Shown here piece after piece: positions 1 to 7,502 of a stretch of 64,000 nt of DNA. Location: positions 39,539 through 103,538 of the forward strand of contig JBBPIJ010000008.1 in the NCBI GenBank assembly GCA_038040395.1, in the 5' to 3' direction. Both the position numbers and the translations under genes were made by a program. The first letter of the stretch is position 1, and each line of letters begins with the position of its first letter. Origin of the DNA: VAXT01 sp038040395. Lineage in GTDB: Bacteria; Actinomycetota; Thermoleophilia; Gaiellales; Gaiellaceae. The notes beneath the pieces are model-generated. The model was not told the DNA's origin and did not search any database. It saw only the letters and a list, made by a program, of their open reading frames with translations.

Positions 1-88
1 GAACGTGCACCCAGGAGTGACCTACCCGTACCGCCTGCTCAGCTTGCCGGCCGGCAAGGACGTGTACGTGGACTGGGTCGGCCGCTGA
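1..88 (+). CDS. 3' end of an unidentified protein (partial)
   Basis: Only the last 28 codons are inside the window; reading frame starts at base 2 and ends with TGA at 86-88, finishing in DVYVDWVGR. The gene begins before base 1. The fragment is too short to assign a family. It runs toward the leftward gene that ends at 137, and a palindrome fills the gap between them. Confidence 0.5.
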   Translation, partial: NVHPGVTYPYRLLSLPAGKDVYVDWVGR

Positions 89-119
89 ACCGACTTAGCA
101 ACAGTCTGTTGCTAGGTTC
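87..119. repeat. Palindromic repeat, copy 1 (likely bidirectional terminator)
   Basis: TAGCAACAG-T-CTGTTGCTA is a perfect 9-bp inverted repeat, flanked by an outer GAACC/GGTTC pair at 87-91 and 115-119. It lies in the 48-base gap between two convergent genes, so a two-way terminator is the simplest role, although there is no T tract. Related copies occur at 48163-48188 and 62808-62836. Confidence 0.7.
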
Positions 120-136
120 GACAGGGCGGTTCGGGC

Positions 137-637
137 CTAGGTCTCTTCCTCGCCCTCGACCGCGAACTGGTCGGGCGAGACGCTGTCCAGGAAGCGCTTG
201 AACTCGTCCACGATCTCGTCTTCGTTCACTTCCTCGCCCTCGAACTCGATCGCCGATTCCTCGATCACGTCGTCGGCCGCGAAGATCGGCGCATCGGCTC
301 GTACGGCAAGCGCGATCGCGTCGGACGGGCGGGAGTCGATCTCGACTTCCGAGCCGTTCTGCTGAACGGTGATCGAGGCGTAGAAGGTGCTCTCCTTGAG
401 CTCGGTGACCGTGATCCGGACGACCTGGGCATCGAGCTGCTCGAGCATGTCCGTGAGGAGGTCGTGGGTCAGCGGACGCGGCGTCGAGGCGCCCTGGAGC
501 TTCATGAGGATCGCCGCCGCCTCGGGATGACCGATCCAGATCGGCAGGAACCTGTTGCCGTCGGCGGTCTTCAGCAAGACGATGGGCTGCTTGCTGCCCA
601 GGTCGAAGCTCACCCCGTAGATGACCATTTCCTGCAT
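137..637 (-). CDS. Bifunctional nuclease family protein (BFN/DUF151)
   Basis: 166 aa. The N-terminal half (YGVSFDLGSKQPIVLLK, then LPIWIGHPEA) matches the DUF151/bifunctional nuclease domain common in Actinobacteria and Thermotoga; members have been reported to have nuclease activity. The SRPSDAIALAVR segment near residues 102-113 is the family's most conserved stretch. The C-terminal 45 residues are strongly acidic, as usual. A GAGGAA ribosome site precedes the ATG by five bases, with a possible -10 (TAAGAT) just upstream. It is transcribed alone, divergent from tRNA-Ile. Confidence 0.88.
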   Translation of the reverse strand: MQEMVIYGVSFDLGSKQPIVLLKTADGNRFLPIWIGHPEAAAILMKLQGASTPRPLTHDLLTDMLEQLDAQVVRITVTELKESTFYASITVQQNGSEVEIDSRPSDAIALAVRADAPIFAADDVIEESAIEFEGEEVNEDEIVDEFKRFLDSVSPDQFAVEGEEET

Positions 638-711
638 GGCGGTTCCTCGATTATCTTAGCGCGGTGCCTCGGCCGCTCCGTCCCGCGGACGGGGGTGTTA
701 ATTCGGAGGTG

Positions 712-790
712 TCGACCGGTCATTTCAGACGGACGCACGGGCAAAGCCCGAGCGTCCTGAGGACGGCGCCGCAGGCGTCGCCTCCGAAGG
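712..790. repeat. Hairpin repeat family, copy A
   Basis: About 78 bases closely resembling 22555-22632 (roughly four-fifths identical by eye), starting TCGACCGGTC. Its core is a hairpin GGACGC-a-CGGGC / GCCCG-a-GCGTCC. Differences from the other copy are paired across the stem, which supports a selected or recently mobile structure. It sits just upstream of tRNA-Ile. Confidence 0.65.
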
Positions 791-806
791 AGTGCCTCGA
801 CGTGGC

Positions 807-812
807 TAGAAT
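807..812 (+). promoter_or_regulatory. Putative -10 box of tRNA-Ile
   Basis: TAGAAT lies 10 bases before the mature tRNA 5' end. No convincing -35 is visible at 16-18 bases upstream, where repeat copy A ends. Confidence 0.4.
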
Positions 813-822
813 CGAGCGCCCC

Positions 823-896
823 GGGCGATTAGCTCAGTTGGTTAGAGCGCCGCTCTGATAAGGCGGAGGTCCGTGGTTCGAATCCACGATCGCCCA
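823..896 (+). tRNA. tRNA-Ile (anticodon GAT)
   Basis: A full cloverleaf can be drawn: acceptor GGGCGAT/ATCGCCC, D-arm with TAGCTCAGTTGGTTAGAGC, anticodon loop CTGATAA with GAT at the centre, and T-arm GGTTCGAATCC. The discriminator base is A at 896, and CCA is not encoded. In many bacteria this tRNA sits in an rRNA operon; here it stands alone beside the origin cluster. Confidence 0.97.
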
Positions 897-944
897 TTTT
901 CGGCTGCGCAAGCAGCCAAAAATGTCGAAGGCCGCGCAGCGGCC
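897..944. terminator. Two adjacent hairpins after tRNA-Ile
   Basis: GGCTGC-gcaa-GCAGCC (902-917) is extended by TTTT before and AAAAA after; GGCCGC-gca-GCGGCC (930-944) follows. They occupy the gap between the tRNA and the convergent gene ending at 960. Neither stem has a T run on its 3' side in either direction, so they are terminator-like rather than classical intrinsic terminators. Confidence 0.4.
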
Positions 945-959
945 GAGACCCGGCAAGGG

Positions 960-1208
960 CTAGTGCAGGACGCGCGTGCGGTGCAGGTAGTCGTCAACGA
1001 CGAGCAGAAAGCCCTCGTCGCGGGCGATTTCGCTCAACGTTCCCTTCGTGAACTCGTCGAGCTCCGACGTGCCGGCGAGCTCCACCAAAAACGACCCCAG
1101 GCGTCCCTCCTGGGACATTGCGGCCATACGCAGGAAGATCTGGCGCGCCTCGGCGTCCTGGGAGATCGCCTCGAGCGACTCGAGATCCTGCATCCACTCG
1201 CCGAACAT
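960..1208 (-). CDS. Small hypothetical protein downstream of parB
   Basis: 82 aa, unrecognised. Its ATG shares a base with the parB stop (TGATG), so it is probably translationally coupled and the last gene of the rpmH-parB block. The sequence looks helical and acidic (FGEWMQDLESLEAISQDAEA near the start, DEFTKGTLSEIARDEG in the middle), without Cys, signal peptide or membrane segment. Position and coding character argue that it is real; no function is proposed. Confidence 0.6.
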   Translation of the reverse strand: MFGEWMQDLESLEAISQDAEARQIFLRMAAMSQEGRLGSFLVELAGTSELDEFTKGTLSEIARDEGFLLVVDDYLHRTRVLH

Positions 1209-2083
1209 CAGATCTCCAACGACGCGCGAGCGCTATTGGTTACGGCTCCGGCACGTTCGAGCGCCTCGGCGAGCTCCTCGAGCTGCACCTCGCTCTCGAC
1301 CGGGATCTCCAGCCCGCGGGCAGTGACCCGCGCGGGGAACCCGGTCAGCGTCTCCGCCGCACGCCGCACGCGCTCCGCAAGCTGCGGGTCGGCCGGCGCC
1401 TGCCGCCTACGCTTCACCCTGGCGCCGGACCAGCGCGCCTCGCGCTCGGCCGCGCGAACGGAGAGCCCCTGGCGGACGATCTTGCGAGCGAGGCGGCGGC
1501 GGCCCTCGTTATCCGGAACGGCCAAGACAGCACGCGCGTGGCCCTCGGTCAGCTCACCGCGTTCGACCATCGAAAGAATGTCGTCGGAGAGCTCCAGTAG
1601 GCGCACGCGATTGGAGACGGCCGGCTTCGACCCGCCGACCCGCTCGGCGATCTCGCCAAGCGAGAGGCCGAACTCGTCGGTCAGGAGGGCATAAGCGCGA
1701 GCCTCCTCGACCGGCGAGAGCCCCTCGCGCGCCACGTTCTCGATCAGGCCGAGCAGGAGTGAATCGCGGTCGTCGGCGTCGCGAACGAGCGCGGGCAGCA
1801 CCTCCACCCCCGCCTCGCGTGCGGCCCGCCAGCGGCGCTCGCCTGCGATCAGCTCGTAGCCGCCTGCGGGGCGGAGCCGGAGGACGACCGGCTGGATGAT
1901 CCCCTGCGCCCGGATCGACTCGGCCAGGCCCGCGGTCGCCTCGTGGTCGAAGCGCTTCCGCGGCTGGCGCGGGTTCGGATGGATCTGCTCGACGGGCACC
2001 TGCGCGAGGTCGCTCGTGCCCGCACCGCCGATCAGGACTTCCAGGCCTCGACCCAGGCCTCTGCGCTCAGGGACGCTCGACAA
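1208..2083 (-). CDS. parB: Chromosome partitioning protein ParB
   Basis: 291 aa. Binds parS sites and spreads on DNA as a CTP-dependent clamp, working with ParA to segregate origins. Visible parts: N-terminal GLGRGLEVLI, the ParB/Srx-like nuclease fold with QIHPNPRQPRKRF, then the CTP-binding stretch ELIAGERRWRAAREAG, an HTH (SLGEIAERVGGSKPAVSNRVRLLEL) and a C-terminal dimerisation region. I chose the TTG at 2081-2083, which overlaps parA by 17 bases; the open frame continues upstream without family similarity. Confidence 0.93.
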   Translation of the reverse strand: MSSVPERRGLGRGLEVLIGGAGTSDLAQVPVEQIHPNPRQPRKRFDHEATAGLAESIRAQGIIQPVVLRLRPAGGYELIAGERRWRAAREAGVEVLPALVRDADDRDSLLLGLIENVAREGLSPVEEARAYALLTDEFGLSLGEIAERVGGSKPAVSNRVRLLELSDDILSMVERGELTEGHARAVLAVPDNEGRRRLARKIVRQGLSVRAAEREARWSGARVKRRRQAPADPQLAERVRRAAETLTGFPARVTARGLEIPVESEVQLEELAEALERAGAVTNSARASLEI

Positions 2084-2831
2084 GCTCCATCGCCACCTTC
2101 CAGTAGGCCTCCGCACCGGCCGAGCGCGGGTCGTAGGTGATGATCGGCTCGCCGTGGCTCGGCGCTTCGGCGATTCGCACGGAGCGCGGCACCCGCGCTC
2201 GAAAGAGAAGCGATCCAAAATGCCGCTCGAGCTCCGCGGCAACATCGGCCGAAAGCCTCGTGCGCCCGTCGACCATCGTCAGGACGACTCCCGACAGCGC
2301 GAGCGCGGGGTTCAGCCGTGTCCGGATCAGCCCAAGCGAGTGGACGAGCTGCGACAGGCCTTCGAGTGCGTAGTACTCGGCCTGCACGGGCACGAGGACA
2401 CGGCTCGCGGCGGCGAGAGCGTTCACGGTCAGGGGGCCGAGCGACGGCGGGCAGTCGACGAAGACGAAGCCGTACGTGTCGGCCGCCGGCGCCAGCGTCT
2501 CGGCGAGGAATCGCTCCCCGTCGCCGCGGCGGGCCAGCTCCGCGGCGGTGCCTGCGAGGTCCGGCTTCGACGGGATCAGGTCGAGATTCTCGAAGCGCGT
2601 CGGCCGCGCCAGCTCACTCGGCGGCGCACCGTCGAGCAGATCGCAGCTCGAAGCGCCGTTCGCGCGCTCGCCCAGGCCCGACGTCGCGTTCGCCTGCGGG
2701 TCGAGATCGACCAACAGGACTCGTTCTCCGGCGTGCGCGAGGCATGCCGCGAGATTCACGGCAGTCGTCGTCTTGCCGACCCCGCCCTTCTGGTTGGCGA
2801 CGGCGTAGATGCGCCCGGCCACGCAGGCCAC
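2067..2831 (-). CDS. parA: Chromosome partitioning ATPase ParA (Soj)
   Basis: 254 aa, deviant Walker ATPase. AVANQKGGVGKTTTAVNLA near the N-terminus is the P-loop with the signature lysine; VFVDCPPSLGPLTVNAL is the Walker B region. It forms nucleoid-bound ATP dimers that ParB stimulates. The start is taken as GTG at 2829-2831; another GTG lies three codons downstream. It follows rsmG by five bases and precedes parB, the usual order. Confidence 0.94.
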   Translation of the reverse strand: MACVAGRIYAVANQKGGVGKTTTAVNLAACLAHAGERVLLVDLDPQANATSGLGERANGASSCDLLDGAPPSELARPTRFENLDLIPSKPDLAGTAAELARRGDGERFLAETLAPAADTYGFVFVDCPPSLGPLTVNALAAASRVLVPVQAEYYALEGLSQLVHSLGLIRTRLNPALALSGVVLTMVDGRTRLSADVAAELERHFGSLLFRARVPRSVRIAEAPSHGEPIITYDPRSAGAEAYWKVAMELVERP

Positions 2832-2836
2832 TCTAG

Positions 2837-3427
2837 TCAGGCGAGAGGACGTTTCCGGGCCACGCCCGGGCGCCGCGGGAACCCCGCCGGAGTCGCCTCG
2901 AGCTTGGGCACGACGGCCAGGCCGGCCCGCTGCTCGGGAGGGCCTCCACCGAGCTGCTCGGCCGCCCGCCCTAGCTGCCGAAGATCCGCGGAGGGCCCGA
3001 GCCAGAGGATCGCAGCGCCCCCGGGTCGGACGAGCGGCAGCGTCCATTCGAGCGCTACCGGCGGCGGGGCGAGCGCCTTGGCGACGGCGACGCCAAACCG
3101 GTCGATCGCCTGCTCCTCGGCACGCCCGCGGACGACGGTGACGTTCGGAAAGCCGGCGGCCATGCGTTCGAGGAACTCCACCTTGCGCGCATTCGCTTCC
3201 AGCAGGGTCACCTGACGGTCGGGAAGCGCCGCCGCGAGCGGGATCCCGGGCGAGCCGCCACCGGAGCCGACGTCGAGGATCGGGCCGTCGAACGCGCGCA
3301 CGACGTCCGCGCCCCGCAGGGCGTCCTCGGCAAGCATCGCCCAGGCCTCCTCTCGGTCCTCGATCCCAGTCAGGCCCGGCGTGGCGAGCAAGTCGTCCAG
3401 CCAGCGCTCGAGCCGGGGATCGTTCAA
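2837..3427 (-). CDS. rsmG: 16S rRNA (guanine527-N7)-methyltransferase RsmG
   Basis: 196 aa. SAM-dependent Rossmann methyltransferase modifying G527 of 16S rRNA. ILDVGSGGGSPGIPLA is the SAM-binding motif I, VTLLEANARKVEFLE is motif II, and VAVAKALAPPPVALEW holds the family's R/K-A-LAP region. It starts with TTG overlapping the jag stop as TTGA, and sits between jag and parA as in most bacteria. Confidence 0.93.
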   Translation of the reverse strand: MNDPRLERWLDDLLATPGLTGIEDREEAWAMLAEDALRGADVVRAFDGPILDVGSGGGSPGIPLAAALPDRQVTLLEANARKVEFLERMAAGFPNVTVVRGRAEEQAIDRFGVAVAKALAPPPVALEWTLPLVRPGGAAILWLGPSADLRQLGRAAEQLGGGPPEQRAGLAVVPKLEATPAGFPRRPGVARKRPLA

Positions 3428-4110
3428 GCGAGCGGCAAGATGACGACGAAGCGGTTGGGCTCGGTGCCCTCGCTTCCCGTCTCGACCCCGTCGAATTCCT
3501 TCAGGCGCAGGTGGATCGTCTTCCGCTCGACTGCAGTCATCGGCTCGAGCTCAACGCGAGAGTGAGTCGCGACCGCCTCCTCGGCGCTTCTCACCGCAAG
3601 CGCCTCGAGGGCCGTGCGCCGTCGCTCCCGGTAGCCCGCGGCGTCGATCACGACGTCCTTGCGGTCGTCGGGCCAGGTGCGCCAGACAATTGCGTTCACG
3701 AGGTACTGGATCGCGTCGATCGTCTGCCCGTGCTTCCCGATCAGGAGGCCGAGGTTCGAGCCGGAGCAGGTCGCCGTCAACACCTCGTCGCCCTCGACGA
3801 TGTCGATCCGGCAGCGGACTCCGATGCCGGCTGTGATCCGCTCGACCAGATCGCGCACCTTGCCCGCGAGGTCGGTATCGCTCTCGAGCTCCACGGGCGT
3901 CCCGACCGAGTCGGAGTCGATGGACGCGATCACCCGGGCCGGCGCATAGCCGACGCCAAGCAGGCCACGCTCACCTTCGGCGACGACCTGAAACTGCACG
4001 GCGGCCTTGTCGAGGGCGGGATGAAGCTTCTCGAGCTCCCGCAGCGCGGCCCATTTGGCCTCGCCGACGGTTTCGCCCGTCGCCTCCACCTGGCGCAGGT
4101 CCTCGTTCAT
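3424..4110 (-). CDS. jag: Jag/KhpB RNA-binding protein (Jag-N, KH, R3H)
   Basis: 228 aa. Residues 1-55 form the Jag-N domain (ATGETVGEAKWAAL, GERGLLGVG); the KH domain contains NLGLLIGKHGQTIDAIQYL; the C-terminal R3H domain shows R-x4-H (RSAEEAVATHSRVEL). KhpB/Jag proteins bind many RNAs and affect division and envelope growth. The ATG overlaps the yidC stop (ATGA). Confidence 0.93.
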   Translation of the reverse strand: MNEDLRQVEATGETVGEAKWAALRELEKLHPALDKAAVQFQVVAEGERGLLGVGYAPARVIASIDSDSVGTPVELESDTDLAGKVRDLVERITAGIGVRCRIDIVEGDEVLTATCSGSNLGLLIGKHGQTIDAIQYLVNAIVWRTWPDDRKDVVIDAAGYRERRRTALEALAVRSAEEAVATHSRVELEPMTAVERKTIHLRLKEFDGVETGSEGTEPNRFVVILPLA

Positions 4111-4922
4111 CGTCGCGCCTTCTTCTTGCGCTTCACGCGCTTGGGCGCTGCCGGCGCGGCGGGCTTCTCGGACACGGGCTGCTCGCCGTCGCCGTCGCCG
4201 GACGCCGAATCGGCCTTCGGCGGTGTGCGCGAAGAGCGCTTCGGCGGAGGGGGCGGCTTCTTGGGAACGAGGCGCCTCGTCACGACTCCCTGCCCGACCG
4301 TCCACAGGTTCGTCGTCACCCAGTAGACGACGAGGCCGACGGGGAAATTGACGAGGACGGGGACGAACGCGACAGGCAGCACCATCATCAGCACCCGCTG
4401 GTTCTTGTCCATCGTCGCCGACATGAAGTACGTCGACGCGAGCTGGCTGAGGACGTAGATCACGAGCAGCAGGTACCCCGACCAGTGCGCGTTCGCATGA
4501 TGGGTGATGTCGGGGACGATGCCGAGCCAGCCGACGTGGTCGCCGGGATCGATCAGGTCGTTCGAGTGCCGCAGCACGAGGTAGAGCGCGATGAACACCG
4601 GGAACTGGAAGAGAATCGGGAGGCACGGAGCCGCCGGGTTCACGTTGTTGTCCCGGTAGAACTTCATGAGCTCCTCGTTGCGCTTCTGCTTGTCGTGCTT
4701 GTAGCGCTGCTGGATCGACTTCATCTCCGGCATGTGCGCCTGCATCGACTGCATCGAGTGGATCTGCTTGACCGTCAGCGGGACGAGCAGCATCCGCACG
4801 AGGAGGGTCAACGCGACAATCGACCAGGCCCACGTCAACCCGATCGCACCGTGAGGCCCCAGCCATTCCAGGATGCTGCGGAGGATGTCCTCGAGCGGCG
4901 TGAGCGGGCTGCCGAGGATCAT
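4107..4922 (-). CDS. yidC: Membrane protein insertase YidC (Oxa1 family)
   Basis: 271 aa, short Gram-positive type without the large periplasmic domain. First hydrophobic segment around residues 24-45 (GAIGLTWAWSIVALTLLVRML), then the cytoplasmic hairpin (KQIHSMQSMQAHMPEMKSIQ), then FQFPVFIALYLVL and further segments. The tail is a Lys/Arg-rich extension (KPPPPPKRSS...RVKRKKKARR), suited to ribosome contact. The start ATG overlaps yidD (ATGA), which discards a long unrelated upstream frame. Confidence 0.94.
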   Translation of the reverse strand: MILGSPLTPLEDILRSILEWLGPHGAIGLTWAWSIVALTLLVRMLLVPLTVKQIHSMQSMQAHMPEMKSIQQRYKHDKQKRNEELMKFYRDNNVNPAAPCLPILFQFPVFIALYLVLRHSNDLIDPGDHVGWLGIVPDITHHANAHWSGYLLLVIYVLSQLASTYFMSATMDKNQRVLMMVLPVAFVPVLVNFPVGLVVYWVTTNLWTVGQGVVTRRLVPKKPPPPPKRSSRTPPKADSASGDGDGEQPVSEKPAAPAAPKRVKRKKKARR

Positions 4923-5161
4923 CGGAACAGCCCCTGGTGCTCGGCGTAGTCGACGCCGCCCTTGCTCCACGGGTTACAGCGGAGCAGCCTCCAGCCGGCG
5001 AGGATCACGCCTCGAATGAGCCCGTACCGGCGCAGGGCGTCGATCGCGTACTGCGAACAGGAAGGGTGGTACTTGCAGCCGCCCGGGAAGAGTGCGCCCG
5101 CCGTGTAGCGGTACGCGTACACGAGCCCGATCCCCAGGTAGCCGGGGAGTTTCAGAATCAT
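4919..5161 (-). CDS. yidD: Membrane protein insertion efficiency factor YidD
   Basis: 80 aa. The three conserved cysteines and surroundings, CKYHPSCSQYAIDALRRYG and LLRCNPWSKGG, are diagnostic of the YidD/DUF37 family, which assists YidC-dependent insertion. The ATG overlaps the rnpA stop by four bases. Order rpmH-rnpA-yidD-yidC is typical. Confidence 0.95.
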   Translation of the reverse strand: MILKLPGYLGIGLVYAYRYTAGALFPGGCKYHPSCSQYAIDALRRYGLIRGVILAGWRLLRCNPWSKGGVDYAEHQGLFR

Positions 5162-5502
5162 GCCGCCGCCTTGCCGAGGACCTCGTCGACGCGTTCGCCG
5201 AGCCACTCGAAGCCCTTCGCCTGGGTGCCCTCGACGAGCCCGGGCCGGACGATCAGCACGTAGTCGCAGGCCGGCGGCAGCGTCTCCAGCCGGGCGCGCC
5301 AGGTCTCTCGCAACTGGCGCTTGATCTTCGAGCGGACGGTCGACCCGCCGGCCCCCTTCGGGACGGCGATACCGAGTCGCGGCTCCTCTCCGTCCTCGCG
5401 GGGGAACCAATAGAGGACCAGGAAGCGCGTCGACACGGAGCGGCCGTGCCGGTAGACGGCGTCAAAGTCCCTGGAGCGGGAGAGGCGGTGCCGGCGATGC
5501 AC
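5158..5502 (-). CDS. rnpA: Ribonuclease P protein component
   Basis: 114 aa, basic. RDFDAVYRHGRS near the start and the RNR-like segment around STVRSKIKRQLRETWR correspond to the substrate- and RNA-contacting motifs of the C5 protein. It partners with the RNA subunit (rnpB, not in this window) in tRNA 5' maturation. It lies 11 bases after rpmH. Confidence 0.94.
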   Translation of the reverse strand: MHRRHRLSRSRDFDAVYRHGRSVSTRFLVLYWFPREDGEEPRLGIAVPKGAGGSTVRSKIKRQLRETWRARLETLPPACDYVLIVRPGLVEGTQAKGFEWLGERVDEVLGKAAA

Positions 5503-5513
5503 TTGTTCGTGAG

Positions 5514-5648
5514 TCAGGCAGAGAGCCGCTTGCGTCCCCGGGCCCTTCGTCGCTTCAGGATCGCCCGGCCGGCCCGCGTTGCCATGCGAGCGCGAAATCC
5601 GTGCCGTCGCTTCCTGCGGCGCACGTTTGGCTGATAGGTCCGCTTCAC
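5514..5648 (-). CDS. rpmH: 50S ribosomal protein bL34
   Basis: 44 aa, the usual length. KRTYQPNVRRRKRRHGFRAR and the Arg/Lys-rich C-terminus are unmistakable. The start is GTG at 5646-5648; the frame is open further upstream across origin sequence but that part is not protein-like. It is the first gene of the leftward operon. Confidence 0.96.
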   Translation of the reverse strand: MKRTYQPNVRRRKRRHGFRARMATRAGRAILKRRRARGRKRLSA

Positions 5649-5703
5649 GGTAAGAGGTGAGAGAAAGAGAGGAACGAGCGCCCTTTTTACTGGACGCGCG
5701 GCC

Positions 5704-5709
5704 AGTATA
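5704..5709 (-). promoter_or_regulatory. -10 box of the rpmH operon
   Basis: TATACT on the minus strand, about 55 bases upstream of the rpmH GTG. A weak CTGAC-like -35 lies slightly too close. The perfect DnaA box (5731-5739) is immediately upstream, so DnaA could influence this promoter. Confidence 0.5.
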
Positions 5710-5899
5710 GACGAGGGCCTCCGCGTCAGGTTATCCACAGCTCGACGCGTGTTTACAGGTTTGAAAAACTGCTGCGAGGGAGGGCCTGTTGCCCGTTCGC
5801 GGACCCCCGCCGGCCAGACTGTCCACACCTGTGGACGAAGGTGTGGAGTGGAAGGAAATGCCTGCAAACCGAGGTGTTTTTACCCCCGTACGTACCCCG

Positions 5900-5928
5900 T
5901 TGAGTGCCCGGGACGACGCTGTTATGCT
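5900..5928 (+). promoter_or_regulatory. dnaA promoter
   Basis: TTGAGT (5900-5905), 17-base spacer, TATGCT (5923-5928). This predicts a leader of roughly 30 bases to the GTG at 5967. Confidence 0.65.
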
Positions 5929-5966
5929 CGCTACTCACCCCCGAACCGAGGAGATGGTCCGGCGAC

Positions 5967-7313
5967 GTGGCGCGCCAGCAAGAGCTGACAGCAGAGAGTC
6001 TCTGGACCGAAGTCTCAGGCCGCCTTCAGGGAGCGCTGAACGACACTACGTTCGGCACCTGGTTCGGCGATGTCACCAGTCACGAGCTCACGGACGAGAC
6101 GTTCGTCCTCTCCGTCCCGAACGACTTCACGCGCGAGTGGATCGAGGGTCACTTTCTCGACCTGATCGGGGCGGCCGTCCGCGACGCTTCGGGTAGCGAC
6201 CGCCGCATCCGCCTCTCGGTCGAGCAGCAGGAGGTCGAGTCGGCAGGGCCGCTGCCCGAGCCGGAAACGCCGGGGCGAACCGGGTTCGACATGACGCACA
6301 AGTACACGTTCGACTCGTTCGTGATCGGGTCGTCCAACCGCTTCGCGCACGCGGCTGCGCTGGCCGTGGCGGAGGCGCCGGCCCAGGCGTACAACCCGCT
6401 TTTCATCTACGGCGGCACCGGGCTCGGAAAGACCCACCTCCTCCAGGCGATCGGCCAGTACGTGGGCGAGCATTCGAAACGGTTGTCCGCTCGCTACATC
6501 ACGAGCGAGATGTTCATGAACGACTTCATCAACTCGCTGCGCGACAAGCGGATCGAGGGCTTCAAGCAGCGCTACCGCACCTACGACCTGTTGCTGATCG
6601 ACGACATCCAGTTCCTCGAGCACAAGGAGCGGATCCAGGAGGAGTTCTTCCACACCTTCAACTCGCTCTACGAGGCCGGCCGGCAGATCGTGATCTCGTC
6701 CGACCGCCCACCGCGCGAGATCTCGACGCTCGAGGAACGACTCCGCTCGCGGTTCGAGTGGGGCCTCATCACCGACATCCAGCCGCCCGACCTCGAGACC
6801 CGCATCGCGATCCTCCGCAAGAAGGTGAAGACCGACGGGATCCACATCCCAGACCCGCAGGTGCTGACGTTCATCGCAGGCCGCGTCTCGACCAACATTC
6901 GCGAGCTCGAGGGCGCGCTGACGCGCGTGGTTGCCTTCTCGAGCCTCACCGGCCGGCCGATGACGGTCGACCTCTCCCAGGACGTGCTCAAGGACGTCTT
7001 CCCGCAAGGCGAGGCTCCCGAGGTCTCCATCGAGCGCATCCAGACGGCGGTCACCGATCGCTTCGGGCTTTCGATGGAAGAGCTCTGCGGCGAACGAAGG
7101 TCGCAGAACATCGTCTATCCGCGTCAGGTTGCGATGTACCTGTCGCGCGAGCTCACCGACGCCTCGCTCCCGAAGATCGGCCGCGAGTTCGGCGGGCGCG
7201 ACCACACGACGGTGATCCACGCGACGTCGAAGATCGCGCGCCTGATCCGCGAGGATCGCTCTGTGTACAACCTGGTGCAAGAGCTCACCGCGCGCATCAA
7301 ACAAACCCGGTAA
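5967..7313 (+). CDS. dnaA: Chromosomal replication initiator DnaA
   Basis: 448 aa. Domain I at the N-terminus (LWTEVSGRLQGALNDTTFGTWF), a short acidic linker, then the AAA+ domain with Walker A GGTGLGKTHLLQ near residue 150 and Walker B LLLIDDIQFL near 209. The C-terminal domain IV carries GGRDHTTVIHA near 408, the DnaA-box recognition helix. I chose GTG 5967 with GAGGAGA about 11 bases upstream; an in-frame GTG at 5904 lies inside the promoter and is unlikely. Confidence 0.97.
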   Translation: MARQQELTAESLWTEVSGRLQGALNDTTFGTWFGDVTSHELTDETFVLSVPNDFTREWIEGHFLDLIGAAVRDASGSDRRIRLSVEQQEVESAGPLPEPETPGRTGFDMTHKYTFDSFVIGSSNRFAHAAALAVAEAPAQAYNPLFIYGGTGLGKTHLLQAIGQYVGEHSKRLSARYITSEMFMNDFINSLRDKRIEGFKQRYRTYDLLLIDDIQFLEHKERIQEEFFHTFNSLYEAGRQIVISSDRPPREISTLEERLRSRFEWGLITDIQPPDLETRIAILRKKVKTDGIHIPDPQVLTFIAGRVSTNIRELEGALTRVVAFSSLTGRPMTVDLSQDVLKDVFPQGEAPEVSIERIQTAVTDRFGLSMEELCGERRSQNIVYPRQVAMYLSRELTDASLPKIGREFGGRDHTTVIHATSKIARLIREDRSVYNLVQELTARIKQTR

Positions 7314-7502
7314 ATCTGGGGACACTTGAACAAAACTGCTTTCGACATGTGCAAAGAGTCCACTTCCCCACATTTCGCATCCCCAGGGCAAACGCCCTCG
7401 CCCAACCACGGCACGCCATCGTCCCCAGAGTCCACACCCCCTACTACTGCTGTTACAAATTCTCTTTAAATGACTGAAATAGAAACTGCAGTAGGAGCGG
7501 CT
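7314..7502. other. dnaA-dnaN spacer, probable second part of the origin
   Basis: A 189-base gene-free stretch, clearly more AT-rich near its end (7450-7490) than anything around it, which would suit DNA unwinding. It includes a DnaA-box-like GAGTCCACA near 7427, AGTCCACTTCCCCACA around 7358-7373, and a small hairpin AGGGC-aaac-GCCCT. In several actinobacteria this spacer is the origin proper. Confidence 0.5.

Larger units (their letters stand above)
5649..5966. other. Replication origin region, rpmH-dnaA part
   Basis: Gene-free interval between divergent rpmH and dnaA. A perfect DnaA box TTATCCACA lies at 5731-5739. An inverted pair of near-perfect boxes, CTGTCCACA (5819-5827) and the complement of TCGTCCACA (5830-5838), follows, and TGTGGAGTG just after is a weaker one. 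The interval also holds the rpmH and dnaA promoters. A second, AT-rich part lies after dnaA. Confidence 0.8.
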
